DNA of 64,000 nucleotides from Pelagibius sp040217155 (GCA_040217155.1 JAVJNS010000035.1:62001-126000); one strand, 5' to 3'; positions 18,301 to 27,586 are shown, counted from the stretch's first letter. Notes: generated from the letters alone by a model not told the origin. Numbers and translations: made by a program.

Positions 18301-18399
18301 AAGCGCACCTTCACCAGACAGTGCCGCAGCGGCCTGCCCCGGGGCCGACGAAGTGCGCGACTTCTTGGAAGATGCGGAGATGTCGATACTGCTGGGCAT
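15331..18399 (-). CDS. glnD: Bifunctional PII uridylyltransferase / uridylyl-removing enzyme
   Basis: Nitrogen sensor that uridylylates PII proteins when glutamine is low and removes UMP when it is high. The nucleotidyltransferase motif GGYGRGELAPQSDVDLLFL is at about 144-162. The HD hydrolase site includes VLLHDIAKGRPGDHSELG near 570. Two C-terminal ACT domains (VTIYTADHPGLFSRIAGAMA and VIEVNGRDRAGLLYQVTQTL) bind glutamine. At 1022 residues it is longer than usual (about 890-950), owing to about 45 polar N-terminal residues and a basic, Ala/Lys/Ser-rich C-terminal tail of about 65. AGGATCGC precedes the ATG. Confidence 0.96.
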   Translation of the reverse strand: MPSSIDISASSKKSRTSSAPGQAAAALSGEGALPDENVGKIENPRAIINRRHLMVRLGDIVDGDSAGPEQREQVLTLLKRALSEGRAEVRRRFEEEAASGTATVRAESYLIDQLIRTVYDHVGQRLYPIANPSTGELLSLVAVGGYGRGELAPQSDVDLLFLLPYKLTPRSEQVIEEILYLLWDLGFKVGHATRSVSECIRLAKTDITICTSLLEARWLWGDQALYRELRQRFQRDVQFGGGAKFIEAKLAERKQRHDRFGGSRYTLEPNIKEGKGGLRDLQTLFWIAKFLYNVDDISTLVQRKIFTASEVKIFDKAQNFLWSLRCHMHYISGRADERLTFDMQKDIAPRMGFTPHGGLMDVERFMKRYFLHAKEVGDLTRIFCAVIEAEHNRRSRFRLPTLRRRRKIEGFGLEGDRLTVPSSEVFTENPVEMLRIFQVAQKHELDIHPEALRTATRNLKLVNKALREDPKASALFLEILTSEKDPETTLRRLNEAGVLGRFLPDFGRVVAQMQYNMYHSYTVDEHTIFAIGILHAIEQGRLAEEAPIATEVVHKVLSRRVLYMSVLLHDIAKGRPGDHSELGAKVAQKVCPLLGLDAAETETVAWLVLHHLAMSDTAFKRDIDDMKTIRDFADLVQSPERLRLLLVLTVADIRAVGPGVWTAWKAALLRDLYWRTESLLTGGLAAKGRDAQVKAAKEALKQKLKEAGWSPREINAHLRRGYPSYWSGLDAASHLRHARLVREAENAASPLTIDTRIDRYREATEVTIYTADHPGLFSRIAGAMAVAGASITAARIFTLSNGMALDSFYVEDAQGGPFDRSGKLAHLSSAIEQSLAGRLRPLQELKAQQSPIPSRFKVFKVSPRVLIDNKASRAHTVIEVNGRDRAGLLYQVTQTLTQLNLIIKSARIATFGERAVDVFYVQNALGGKIESKPKLRSIEKKLLAVFEEADCAPTIKVAQKKAATKEESSMASADQESAPVPKRTAAKAPGRSVASAGTDAQNAGAGKSPARGMAPRKPRSMR

Positions 18400-18568
18400 G
18401 CGATCCTATTTGAATTGATGCGAATTTGTCGCCCCGGGCCATCACATCGCCCCTGGCAGGGACTTTGTCCAGGATCGCCGGCAGAAAAGTGCGGCTTTGC
18501 CCGGGCGGAGCCCTATAGTCTATAGAGGCGGTATGCGAGTGGTCGAGTTTTCGAGCATCAGTGAGATT

Positions 18569-19096
18569 ATGGCACAAATACTCTGCTCCGTCTCAAGGGC
18601 CCTAGGCAGACCAGCCGTCGCGGTCGCGGTGCTGGCCGCGGTTTTGCTCAGCGCCTGTGCCGGGAGTTCCGATCCGCCGCGCCCAATGCATGTCTCCGCC
18701 CGCGCGGGCGCCGCGGTGCTGGACCTCGCTGTCGAGAACATTCCGCCGGGCCGCGAGATCACCGGCCTGGTCCTGGTCGATCCCGCCGGCGGCGAAACCC
18801 CTGCCCGCGACCGCGAACTCATCACCCGAGAGGAAGGCAGCGGCGGCAATGCGGGCCCAGGCGTCTCGGTCGGTGCGTCCGGCGGTTCGTCAAGCGGCAT
18901 AAACCCGTTCATTTCCCTCGGCTATCTGTTTCGCGGCGACGGCACGACACGGCGCAGCCGGCGCTTGACCGCCAGGATCCCTCTTGTCGATCCGGCGGCC
19001 TATGCCGAGGGCTATCGCGACTGGCGTATCGAGGTGCGCTATCGCGACCAGCTTGGCGAGTCGCAGCAGGTCAGCATTCCAGCCCCCGCCCCTTAG
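18569..19096 (+). CDS. Putative lipoprotein of unknown function
   Basis: 175 residues with a lipoprotein signal: hydrophobic AVAVAVLAAVLLSAC with the lipobox LLSAC, the lipidated Cys near residue 30. The mature part has no domain I recognise. It contains a glycine/serine-rich stretch (GSGGNAGPGVSVGASGGSS) and ends with a beta-rich segment (YRDWRIEVRYRDQLGESQQV). An alternative ATG at 18533 has a better GAGG site but gives an unusually long signal region. The gene is divergent from glnD. No neighbour points to a function. Confidence 0.65.
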   Translation: MAQILCSVSRALGRPAVAVAVLAAVLLSACAGSSDPPRPMHVSARAGAAVLDLAVENIPPGREITGLVLVDPAGGETPARDRELITREEGSGGNAGPGVSVGASGGSSSGINPFISLGYLFRGDGTTRRSRRLTARIPLVDPAAYAEGYRDWRIEVRYRDQLGESQQVSIPAPAP

Positions 19097-19139
19097 GCAT
19101 TTTGTCAAAATCTCCACGAGCCTGGCGGAATGATCGCAA

Positions 19140-19171
19140 TTGACATTACATAGGAGTCCTATTTATATAAT
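19140..19171 (+). promoter_or_regulatory. marR-like gene promoter with perfect palindromic operator
   Basis: A consensus TTGACA lies at 19140-19145. The -10 is TTATAT at 19163-19168 (17-base spacer), overlapped by TATAAT at 19166-19171. The last 13 spacer bases, 19150-19162, form the perfect inverted repeat ATAGGA-G-TCCTAT. A dimeric repressor bound there would block RNA polymerase, so autoregulation by the MarR-like protein encoded 18 bases further on is the natural reading, though that is inference. Confidence 0.65.
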
Positions 19172-19188
19172 TCACAAAGGAAATCGCC

Positions 19189-19842
19189 ATGCCCTCATCG
19201 ACCCAGATCGCCAATGGACTGTCAAAGCTCGGCACCTTTCTGCGCGCCAGCCAGTGGCACCGGGTCGAGGACACCGGCCTGACACCGACCCAGAGCCAGA
19301 TCCTCCTTCACCTGATCGCGCGGGGCGCTGACCGCATTACCGCGGTGGCCGAAGAAATTGCCGTGACCCAACCGACTGCGAGCGATGCGGTCGCGGCCTT
19401 GGTGCGCAAGGGTCTGTTGCGCAAGGCGAACGATCCCGCCGACGCCCGCGCCGTTCTGCTGCACCCGACGGCGGCGGGCCGGCGAATCGCCAAAGACCTT
19501 GCCCTCTGGCCTGACGTCCTGCTTGGCGCCGTCGATAGTCTGCTGCCGGACGAGCAGGCCGCCCTGCTGCGCGGCCTGACCAAAATCATTCGGGATCTGC
19601 AGCACCAGGGCGCCATCCCGGTACAGCGCATGTGCGCGAGCTGCCGCTTTTTCCGGCCGAGCGCTCACGAGAACCCCGAGACACCACATCACTGCGACTT
19701 TGTGAACGCCGCCTTTGGCGAGGCCCGGCTGCGCCTCGACTGCGGCGACCATGAAGCGGCCCCGCCTTCGGCCGCGGCGGCTGCCTGGCAGCAGTTCGCC
19801 GATCAAAAGGCCTCAACGAGTAAGGCGCCCCGGCCGCGGTAA
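19189..19842 (+). CDS. MarR-family regulator with C-terminal Cys/His cluster
   Basis: 217 residues. The N-terminal 140 form a MarR winged helix: TPTQSQILLHLIARG, the helix-turn-helix around ITAVAEEIAVTQPTASDAVA (50-69), and a wing with NDPADARAVLLHPTAAGRR. After it comes an extension with Cys149-x2-Cys152, His168-Cys169 and Cys185-x2-His188, spaced like a metal or Fe-S site. MarR proteins are normally about 140-160 residues without it. AAGGA precedes the ATG. It has its own strong promoter with a palindrome, and its stop codon lies within a terminator-like hairpin. Ligand and targets are unknown; the downstream haem and redox genes suggest a redox signal. Confidence 0.82.
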   Translation: MPSSTQIANGLSKLGTFLRASQWHRVEDTGLTPTQSQILLHLIARGADRITAVAEEIAVTQPTASDAVAALVRKGLLRKANDPADARAVLLHPTAAGRRIAKDLALWPDVLLGAVDSLLPDEQAALLRGLTKIIRDLQHQGAIPVQRMCASCRFFRPSAHENPETPHHCDFVNAAFGEARLRLDCGDHEAAPPSAAAAAWQQFADQKASTSKAPRPR

Positions 19843-19859
19843 CGGTCGGGACGCCTTTT
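19822..19859 (+). terminator. Terminator-like hairpin enclosing the marR stop codon
   Basis: AAGGCG at 19822-19827 pairs with CGCCTT at 19852-19857. Inside, CCCGGCCG pairs with CGGTCGGG (one G-U pair), leaving the TAA stop (19840-19842) in the loop region. Four T residues end the hairpin. The structure is a good rho-independent terminator, yet the next gene starts 41 bases later without an evident promoter, so partial read-through or attenuation is likely. Confidence 0.65.
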
Positions 19860-19900
19860 GTGTCCACCCCACCTCTGCAGAGACAGGAGACGTCAAGATT

Positions 19901-20677
19901 ATGCCACAGCTGATAAGACCGGGCCACTGGGCCCGTCGGTCCGTCCTCACATGCGCCATGGCCCTTGCTGCCGGCGCCGTGGCGGCGGGAGCGGCATTTG
20001 CCCATGGAGAGGGCGGCATCGAGGCCGACAAGTCGCCGCAAACCGCCACTTCCTTTGACATCGTCCACGCCAAGGTGGCGACCAGGGGTTTGACGGCCAC
20101 CTTCCACATGGGCGTCGCTGCGCAGGCCGGGACATCCACCCCAGGTCAATCGGGCAAACTTGCCGGCAGTGACGTTTATTCCTACGTCTGGCCGACCACC
20201 ATCGATCCCTACGACGTCGGATTCGAAAAAGGTGCCGGTATCCTCGCCCTGGCGGTGACCGCGCATCCCGATTTCGACGACACACCGCTCTATGATGAGA
20301 ACGGCGACGGCAAGACCGGCGACGATGGCGGCCTTTGGCACAGCCATTGGGTCGTGCTGGCCCCGACCGAAGCCTGCGGCCCCGGTGCCCTGGCGGTGGT
20401 GGATATTCCGGAGGGCGCCAAGCCGCGCTTGCCGAAGACCTGGCCCGGCCTGCCGATTCTCATCGACAGTCCCGGCTGGGATCCATTGATTGCGGACGAT
20501 ACCGTAGAAGTAAATGTGCCCTTCGACGACATCGCGGCGGTCGAGGCGGCATCCTTCGACGGCGTCACCGCGGGGCTGCGCGTCAACCAGAACGTCCACG
20601 CTCCGTTGCTTTGCGTCGTCGACGTCTTCGATGTGGCTTCCGGCAATCTGACGCTACCTGGAAAAGTGAACCGCTAG
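19901..20677 (+). CDS. Exported protein of unknown function
   Basis: 258 residues. The signal peptide has RRSVLTCAMALAAG followed by an Ala/Gly-rich core ending AAFA near residue 34. The twin arginine followed by S-V-L resembles a Tat signal, but a Sec route is equally possible. The mature protein begins HGEGG, contains an acidic loop DENGDGKTGDDGG reminiscent of calcium-binding loops, has two cysteines, and shows WHSHWVVLAP and beta-rich segments. I do not recognise the family. AGGAG lies 11 bases before the ATG. It stands between the MarR-like regulator and the HTHP gene, so a periplasmic partner in the same response is possible. Confidence 0.75.
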   Translation: MPQLIRPGHWARRSVLTCAMALAAGAVAAGAAFAHGEGGIEADKSPQTATSFDIVHAKVATRGLTATFHMGVAAQAGTSTPGQSGKLAGSDVYSYVWPTTIDPYDVGFEKGAGILALAVTAHPDFDDTPLYDENGDGKTGDDGGLWHSHWVVLAPTEACGPGALAVVDIPEGAKPRLPKTWPGLPILIDSPGWDPLIADDTVEVNVPFDDIAAVEAASFDGVTAGLRVNQNVHAPLLCVVDVFDVASGNLTLPGKVNR

Positions 20678-20683
20678 CTTACG

Positions 20684-20708
20684 CCGGCGGCGGTCCTGCC
20701 GCCGCCGG
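20684..20708 (+). repeat. Perfect GC-rich hairpin between the exported protein and HTHP genes
   Basis: CCGGCGGCGG at 20684-20693 and CCGCCGCCGG at 20699-20708 are exact inverted repeats around TCCTG, giving a 10-base-pair stem. No T-tract follows. Lying 6 bases after one stop codon and 45 before the next start, it may act as an mRNA processing or stability element, or as a weak terminator. Confidence 0.6.
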
Positions 20709-20753
20709 TACCCGAACAACTTTGCCAATTGAGCCCAAAGAGAGGAACTTGAG

Positions 20754-21002
20754 ATGTCTGATACCTGGCTGCCGAGCTTGACTACCGCAACACCTCAAGA
20801 AGGCTTCGATCTGGCAATCAAGCTTTCGCGCATGGCGGTGAAGATCACCCAGCCGTCAGACGACGTCCGCGCACGTCTGAGGACAGACTACGAAGGCAAC
20901 GCGACAGACCTGATTGCCGTATCACAGGTCGTCGCGATCCACTTTCAATCGGTTGGTGCGGCCAACAGCTATTGGCTGGCATCAGAAAAGACGCCTTCAT
21001 GA
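20754..21002 (+). CDS. Hexameric tyrosine-coordinated haem protein (HTHP)
   Basis: 82-residue protein that I recognise from SWLPSL-type start, TATPQEGFDLAIKLSRMAVK, TDYEGNATDLIAVSQVVAIH and FQSVGAANSYW as HTHP, first characterised from a marine roseobacter. The family forms a ring-shaped hexamer, each subunit binding haem through a tyrosine near position 45 (here Tyr46, Met included) with an arginine near 25 (Arg26). Peroxidase and weak catalase activity are reported; the true role is unknown. No signal peptide is seen, so it is probably cytoplasmic. AGAGGAAC precedes the ATG. Its stop overlaps the redoxin start (ATGA), which implies coupled expression. Confidence 0.87.
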   Translation: MSDTWLPSLTTATPQEGFDLAIKLSRMAVKITQPSDDVRARLRTDYEGNATDLIAVSQVVAIHFQSVGAANSYWLASEKTPS

Positions 21003-21541
21003 TGGCCGCGCGGGAAGCACCCGAATGGCAGGTCGAACAGTGGCTGAACTGCGATGAGCCACTGACCCTGGCCGCACAACGCGGCAGAGTGGTGGTGATC
21101 GAAGCCTTTCAAATGCTCTGCCCCGGCTGCGTCAGCCATGGCTTGCCCCAGGCAGCCCGCATCGCAGAAACGTTCACCAGAACGGACGTCACCGTCGTTG
21201 GCATGCACTGCGTTTTCGAACACCACGAGGCGCAGACAGCCGCCGCGCTGAAGGCGTTCATGCATGAGTACCGCGTGGCTTTTCCTGTCGGGATCGACTC
21301 CCGGGGCGGGAGCGACAGCGTTCCACAGACCATGGCCGCCTACCGGATGCGGGGAACGCCAACCCTGGTGTTGATCGATCGGCTGGGCCGCCGGCGCGCG
21401 CAGTATTTCGGGCAGGTCGGCGACCTTCAACTCGGTGCCGAAATCGCCGCGCTGCTCGGCGAGGGTGCGTTGGATCGTACCGCGTCTGACGCCGCGATGA
21501 CAGACCCAGATGGCTGCGGAGCCGGGAGTTGCATCTTGTAG
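20999..21541 (+). CDS. Thioredoxin-fold redoxin with CPGC motif
   Basis: 180 residues from an ATG that overlaps the HTHP stop by four bases. The active-site CPGC is Cys41-Cys44 in EAFQMLCPGC, followed by VTVVGMHCVFEHHE and the cis-proline loop MRGTPTLVLIDRLGR (Pro121). It resembles TlpA or AhpC/TSA-type redoxins, but no signal peptide is visible. The C-terminus ends in a glycine/cysteine tail with two further cysteines (CGAGSC), which could pass electrons or bind metal. Coupling with HTHP suggests it reduces a cysteine on a partner or supports peroxide handling; this is inference. Confidence 0.82.
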   Translation: MMAAREAPEWQVEQWLNCDEPLTLAAQRGRVVVIEAFQMLCPGCVSHGLPQAARIAETFTRTDVTVVGMHCVFEHHEAQTAAALKAFMHEYRVAFPVGIDSRGGSDSVPQTMAAYRMRGTPTLVLIDRLGRRRAQYFGQVGDLQLGAEIAALLGEGALDRTASDAAMTDPDGCGAGSCIL

Positions 21542-21578
21542 CGCCAAGCCAAAGGTCCGTTAAGACCCGCCGCGTCGT

Positions 21579-21619
21579 TTAGGTGCCAAAAAACGCATGA
21601 TCGAGCGGGAGGCACCTAA
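21579..21619. repeat. Inverted repeat overlapping the mutS stop
   Basis: TTAGGTGCC at 21579-21587 and GGCACCTAA at 21611-21619 are exact 9-base inverted repeats separated by 23 bases. They lie between the converging redoxin and mutS genes, and the right arm covers the mutS stop codon. A bidirectional terminator is possible, but the loop is long and T-tracts are poor. Confidence 0.35.
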
Positions 21620-24369
21620 GATCGGTCGTCGGCCGCCAGGTCTTTCAGCCGATAGAGCAGATCCAACGCCTCGCGCGGACTAAGTTGGTCGGGGTTGACC
21701 TCCTGCAACGCCTCATGGACAGGAGTCGCCTGCGGCTCCGGCGCCGCCGCCTTGGCCGCCGTGGCGGCAAACAGCGGCAGGTCGTCGGCAAGACGGGTCA
21801 AGGCACCAGCCTGCTCGCCCTGTTCCAGGCTCTTCAACACCGCCTCGGCGCGGGTGATGGCGGCCCGGGGAAGCCCTGCCAGCTTGGCCACATGGATTCC
21901 GTAGGAACGGTCGGCCGCGCCGGCGGCAACTTCATGCAGGAAGACCACGTCGCCTTGCCATTCCTTCACCCGCATGGTGTGGCAGGCCAGAGAATCGAGT
22001 TTGGCCGAAAGGCTGGTGAGTTCGTGGTAGTGGGTGGCGAAGAGGGCGCGGCAGCGGTTCACCTCGTGCAGGTGCTCCAGGCAGGCCCAGGCGATGGAGA
22101 GGCCGTCGAAGGTCGCGGTGCCGCGGCCGATTTCGTCGAGGATGACCAGAGCACGGTCGCCCGCCTGATTCAGAATCGCCGCAGTCTCGACCATCTCGAC
22201 CATAAAGGTGGAGCGCCCGCGGGCCAGGTCGTCAGCGGCGCCGACGCGGCTGAACAGGCGGTCGACAACGCCGATGTGAGCCGCTTCCGCCGGCACGTAG
22301 CTGCCCATCTGGGCCAGCACCGCAATAAGGGCATTCTGGCGCAGAAAGGTGCTCTTGCCGGCCATGTTGGGGCCGGTTACCAGCCAGGCCCGGCCGAAGC
22401 CGTCTCCCGCCGCCGCCGGGCCGTCTTCCAGGCGGCAGTCGTTGGCGACGAAACCGCTTTCCTGATTCTTGGCCAAGGCGGCCTCGACCACTGGGTGGCG
22501 ACCGCCGGTGACATGAAACGCCGTTGAAGCGTCGACCTGCGGACGACACCAAAGCTGGGACGCCGCCAGCTCCGCCAACGCGGCCGCCACATCGAGGGCC
22601 GCCAGGGCGCGCGCCGTGACGGCAATCTCTTCGGCGCGCTGCAAGACTTCGCGGACCAGATCCTGGAAAAGCTGCAGCTCAAGTGATAGCGCCCGCTCGG
22701 CGGCGGAGGCAATCTTCTGCTCCAACTCCGACAGTTCCGCGGTGGAAAAGCGCTTCGCCGAGGCCAGGGTCTGGCGATGGATGAAGGGACTTTCGCCATC
22801 GGTGACGATTTTCTCGGCGTGGGTCGGCGTCACCTCAATGAAGTAGCCCAGCACATTGTTGTGCTTGATCTTCAGCGTCGGGACACCGCTCTCCTGGGCG
22901 TAACGCTGCTGCAGGCCGGCGATGAGCTTGCGGCTGTCATCGCGCAGGCCGCGCAGTTCGTCCAGACTGTCGTCGTACCCGGCGGCGATGGCGCCACCGT
23001 CGCGCAGCTGCATCGGCGGTTCCGGCGCCAGGGCGCGGGCAAGGCGTTCGATCAGGGTGTCATGGATGCCGAGGTCGCGGACGATCCTGCCGAGCAACGC
23101 CGGCACATCCACAGAATCCTGCTGCAGCAGGCCGCGCAGTTCCGCCGCCACGGCCAGCGCGTCGCGGCACGCCGCCAGGTCACGCGGACCGCCGCGCCCG
23201 AGACTGAGCCGAGACAGAGCGCGCTCGATATCCGGACAGCGGCGCAGTAGACGCCGCAGATCCTGGCGCAGGTCACCGGCCGCGATGAAGTGGCCGATAA
23301 GATCGTGGCGCGCGGCGATGGCCGTCGCGTCGGTCAGTGGGGCCGACAGCCGGCTCGCCAGCAGGCGGGCACCGGCGCCGGTGACCGTGCGGTCGACGGT
23401 GGCAAGCAGGGTGCCTTGGCGCCCGCCGGTCAGGGCCTCTGTCAGCTCCAGATTGCGACGGGTGGCGGCGTCGATCTCCATGACCGCGCCGATGGCCAAG
23501 CGTCGCGGCGGCAGTAGGCGGGGCAAACGGCCCTTCTGGGTCAGGTTGACGTAGTCGAGCAGCGCACCGGCGGCAGCCAGTTCGGCGCGGCTGAAGGCGC
23601 CGAAGGCATCCAGCGCCTTGACCTCGAAAATCCCTTCCAGGCGTCTGCCCGCATTGGCGCTGTCGAAGCGGGCAGCGGGCAGCGGGGTTAGGCGGTCCTT
23701 GAATGCATCGAAGACCTCGAAACTCTCCGGCTTCTCCAGCAAACGGTCGGCGACGATCAGTTCGCCGGGGGCGAGACGCGCCAGGGTGGCGCCGAGTCCG
23801 GCCACGGTCACCGGCTGGGTCTGGAACTCGCCGGTCGAAATGTCGAGCCAGGCCAACCCCAGTCCGCCGCCGGCCTCGGCCAGAGCGGCCAGGTAGTTAT
23901 GGGCGCGGGCATCGAGCAATTCATCCTCGGTGATGGTGCCCGGCGTCACCACGCGCACAACGTCGCGTTTCACCACCGACTTGCTGCCGCGCTTCTTGGC
24001 AGCGGCGGGATTCTCCATTTGCTCGCAAATGGCGACCTTAAAGCCCTTGCGGATGAGACGGGAGAGGTAGCCGTCGGCGGAATGAACCGGCACGCCGCAC
24101 ATCGGGATGTCCTGGCCAAGGTGCTGGCCACGCTTGGTCAGCGCGATGTCCAGCGCCGCCGCAGCCTGTTCGGCGTCTTCAAAGAACATCTCGTAAAAAT
24201 CGCCCATGCGGTAGAACAGCAGGGCGCCGGGGTGGTCCCGCTTGATCTCCAGGTATTGGGCCATCATCGGCGTCGCGGCCGTCGGCGCTGCCTGAGGCGC
24301 GGCCATAGGCTGCGCTTGAGCGGCTCCACCCGTTTCGTCCTTTGAGGAAGTCACAGCTTGTGCGGTCAT
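21616..24369 (-). CDS. mutS: DNA mismatch repair protein MutS
   Basis: 917-residue mismatch-recognition ATPase. The mismatch-binding domain I has LLFYRMGDFYEMFFEDAEQA with the conserved Phe-x-Glu (FYEMF) near residue 60. The ATPase domain shows Walker A TGPNMAGKSTFLRQ and LVILDEIGRGTATFDGLS. The N-terminus has an extra Ala/Gln/Pro-rich leader of about 35 residues before MMAQYLEIKRDHPGALLFY. AGGGACCG precedes the ATG. No mutL is in the window. The unrelated gene at 24500 is divergent from it. Confidence 0.97.
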   Translation of the reverse strand: MTAQAVTSSKDETGGAAQAQPMAAPQAAPTAATPMMAQYLEIKRDHPGALLFYRMGDFYEMFFEDAEQAAAALDIALTKRGQHLGQDIPMCGVPVHSADGYLSRLIRKGFKVAICEQMENPAAAKKRGSKSVVKRDVVRVVTPGTITEDELLDARAHNYLAALAEAGGGLGLAWLDISTGEFQTQPVTVAGLGATLARLAPGELIVADRLLEKPESFEVFDAFKDRLTPLPAARFDSANAGRRLEGIFEVKALDAFGAFSRAELAAAGALLDYVNLTQKGRLPRLLPPRRLAIGAVMEIDAATRRNLELTEALTGGRQGTLLATVDRTVTGAGARLLASRLSAPLTDATAIAARHDLIGHFIAAGDLRQDLRRLLRRCPDIERALSRLSLGRGGPRDLAACRDALAVAAELRGLLQQDSVDVPALLGRIVRDLGIHDTLIERLARALAPEPPMQLRDGGAIAAGYDDSLDELRGLRDDSRKLIAGLQQRYAQESGVPTLKIKHNNVLGYFIEVTPTHAEKIVTDGESPFIHRQTLASAKRFSTAELSELEQKIASAAERALSLELQLFQDLVREVLQRAEEIAVTARALAALDVAAALAELAASQLWCRPQVDASTAFHVTGGRHPVVEAALAKNQESGFVANDCRLEDGPAAAGDGFGRAWLVTGPNMAGKSTFLRQNALIAVLAQMGSYVPAEAAHIGVVDRLFSRVGAADDLARGRSTFMVEMVETAAILNQAGDRALVILDEIGRGTATFDGLSIAWACLEHLHEVNRCRALFATHYHELTSLSAKLDSLACHTMRVKEWQGDVVFLHEVAAGAADRSYGIHVAKLAGLPRAAITRAEAVLKSLEQGEQAGALTRLADDLPLFAATAAKAAAPEPQATPVHEALQEVNPDQLSPREALDLLYRLKDLAADDRS

Positions 24370-24499
24370 CGGTCCCTGGGCTTTACTTTGCAGCAGGTTA
24401 TCACAGGCGCCTGGAGGATAGGCAAGGAAGGCTGGCCCTTACATTGCTCGATGCCCCGACCGCCGACGCTTGAGGACCGAACCGCGAACCACGAGGAAA

Positions 24500-25009
24500 A
24501 TGCAGGACATGCCGGAGAAGACAGTCGGTTTCAAGAAAGGCGCGACCATTGAAGTGGCAGGCAGATTCTCCACCAAGGAGGCCTTTGCCGCAGCCGTCGA
24601 GGGGCTGACGGCCGCCGGTTTCGAGCGCGATGACATCTCCGTCCTCGACACCCACGAATCTTTGAGTGCCGCCGGCACGCCAAGCGAGGCTTGGCAGGAG
24701 TCCCTGGCCGGCCTCGTCGGTGAGATCAACTATGTCGGCCCCCTGACCGCCGCCGGACTGATCGCTCTCGCCTCCGGCCCGGTCGGCACCGCCGTGGCCG
24801 GGGCCATGGCGGCCGGCCTTACCGGCGCGGCCCTGGTGGATCTTCTTACCGAAGTGCGCGCCACACCCCATACGGAGTCCTTCGCCCGGGCCCTGGAAGC
24901 CGGTGCCATTCTGCTATGGGTGCATGTCGACGACGAAGCCCAGGCCAGACAGGCGGAGGCCCTGTTGCACCAGCATGGCGGCGCCGACGTGCATCGCCAC
25001 CAGCGTTAG
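24500..25009 (+). CDS. Glycine-zipper-containing stress-type protein, function unknown
   Basis: 169 residues from an ATG preceded by GAGGAAA. The N-terminal segment (IEVAGRFSTKEAFAAAVEGL, then DDISVLDTHE) resembles general stress protein 17M-like domains. The middle (about 85-120) is a Gly/Ala-rich hydrophobic stretch (LIALASGPVGTAVAGAMAAG) that could insert in a membrane as a glycine zipper. The C-terminus, ILLWVHVDDEAQARQAEALL ending in an HGGADVHRHQR tail, is a ferredoxin-like segment. It stands alone between mutS and maeB. The assignment to a stress family is tentative. Confidence 0.68.
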   Translation: MQDMPEKTVGFKKGATIEVAGRFSTKEAFAAAVEGLTAAGFERDDISVLDTHESLSAAGTPSEAWQESLAGLVGEINYVGPLTAAGLIALASGPVGTAVAGAMAAGLTGAALVDLLTEVRATPHTESFARALEAGAILLWVHVDDEAQARQAEALLHQHGGADVHRHQR

Positions 25010-25186
25010 CGATGGGGAAAGGGCCGTGACGCGGACTCCGGCGACCTTTGACGGACCCGGTGAGCCTCTCTAGAGTTTTATGAAATTCAACGCCCTGAGC
25101 TAGACTCCCGGTCGTCGGCCGGGGCAAGCGGAACGGGCCGCAGGAAGCGGCGCGGCGGGAAAAACCGGGTAGTGGGGGAGGAAAGA

Positions 25187-27475
<2,289 letters not shown>

Positions 27476-27586
27476 CGGCGGAGCCCTGCCTGGAGTCCGA
27501 GGCGCGCTGGCGGAGCTTCTTGGGACAGGGCCTGGCGGGCACATGTTAAGATTGCCCCCAACTTTCGCGGACGGCATGGGAATCGC

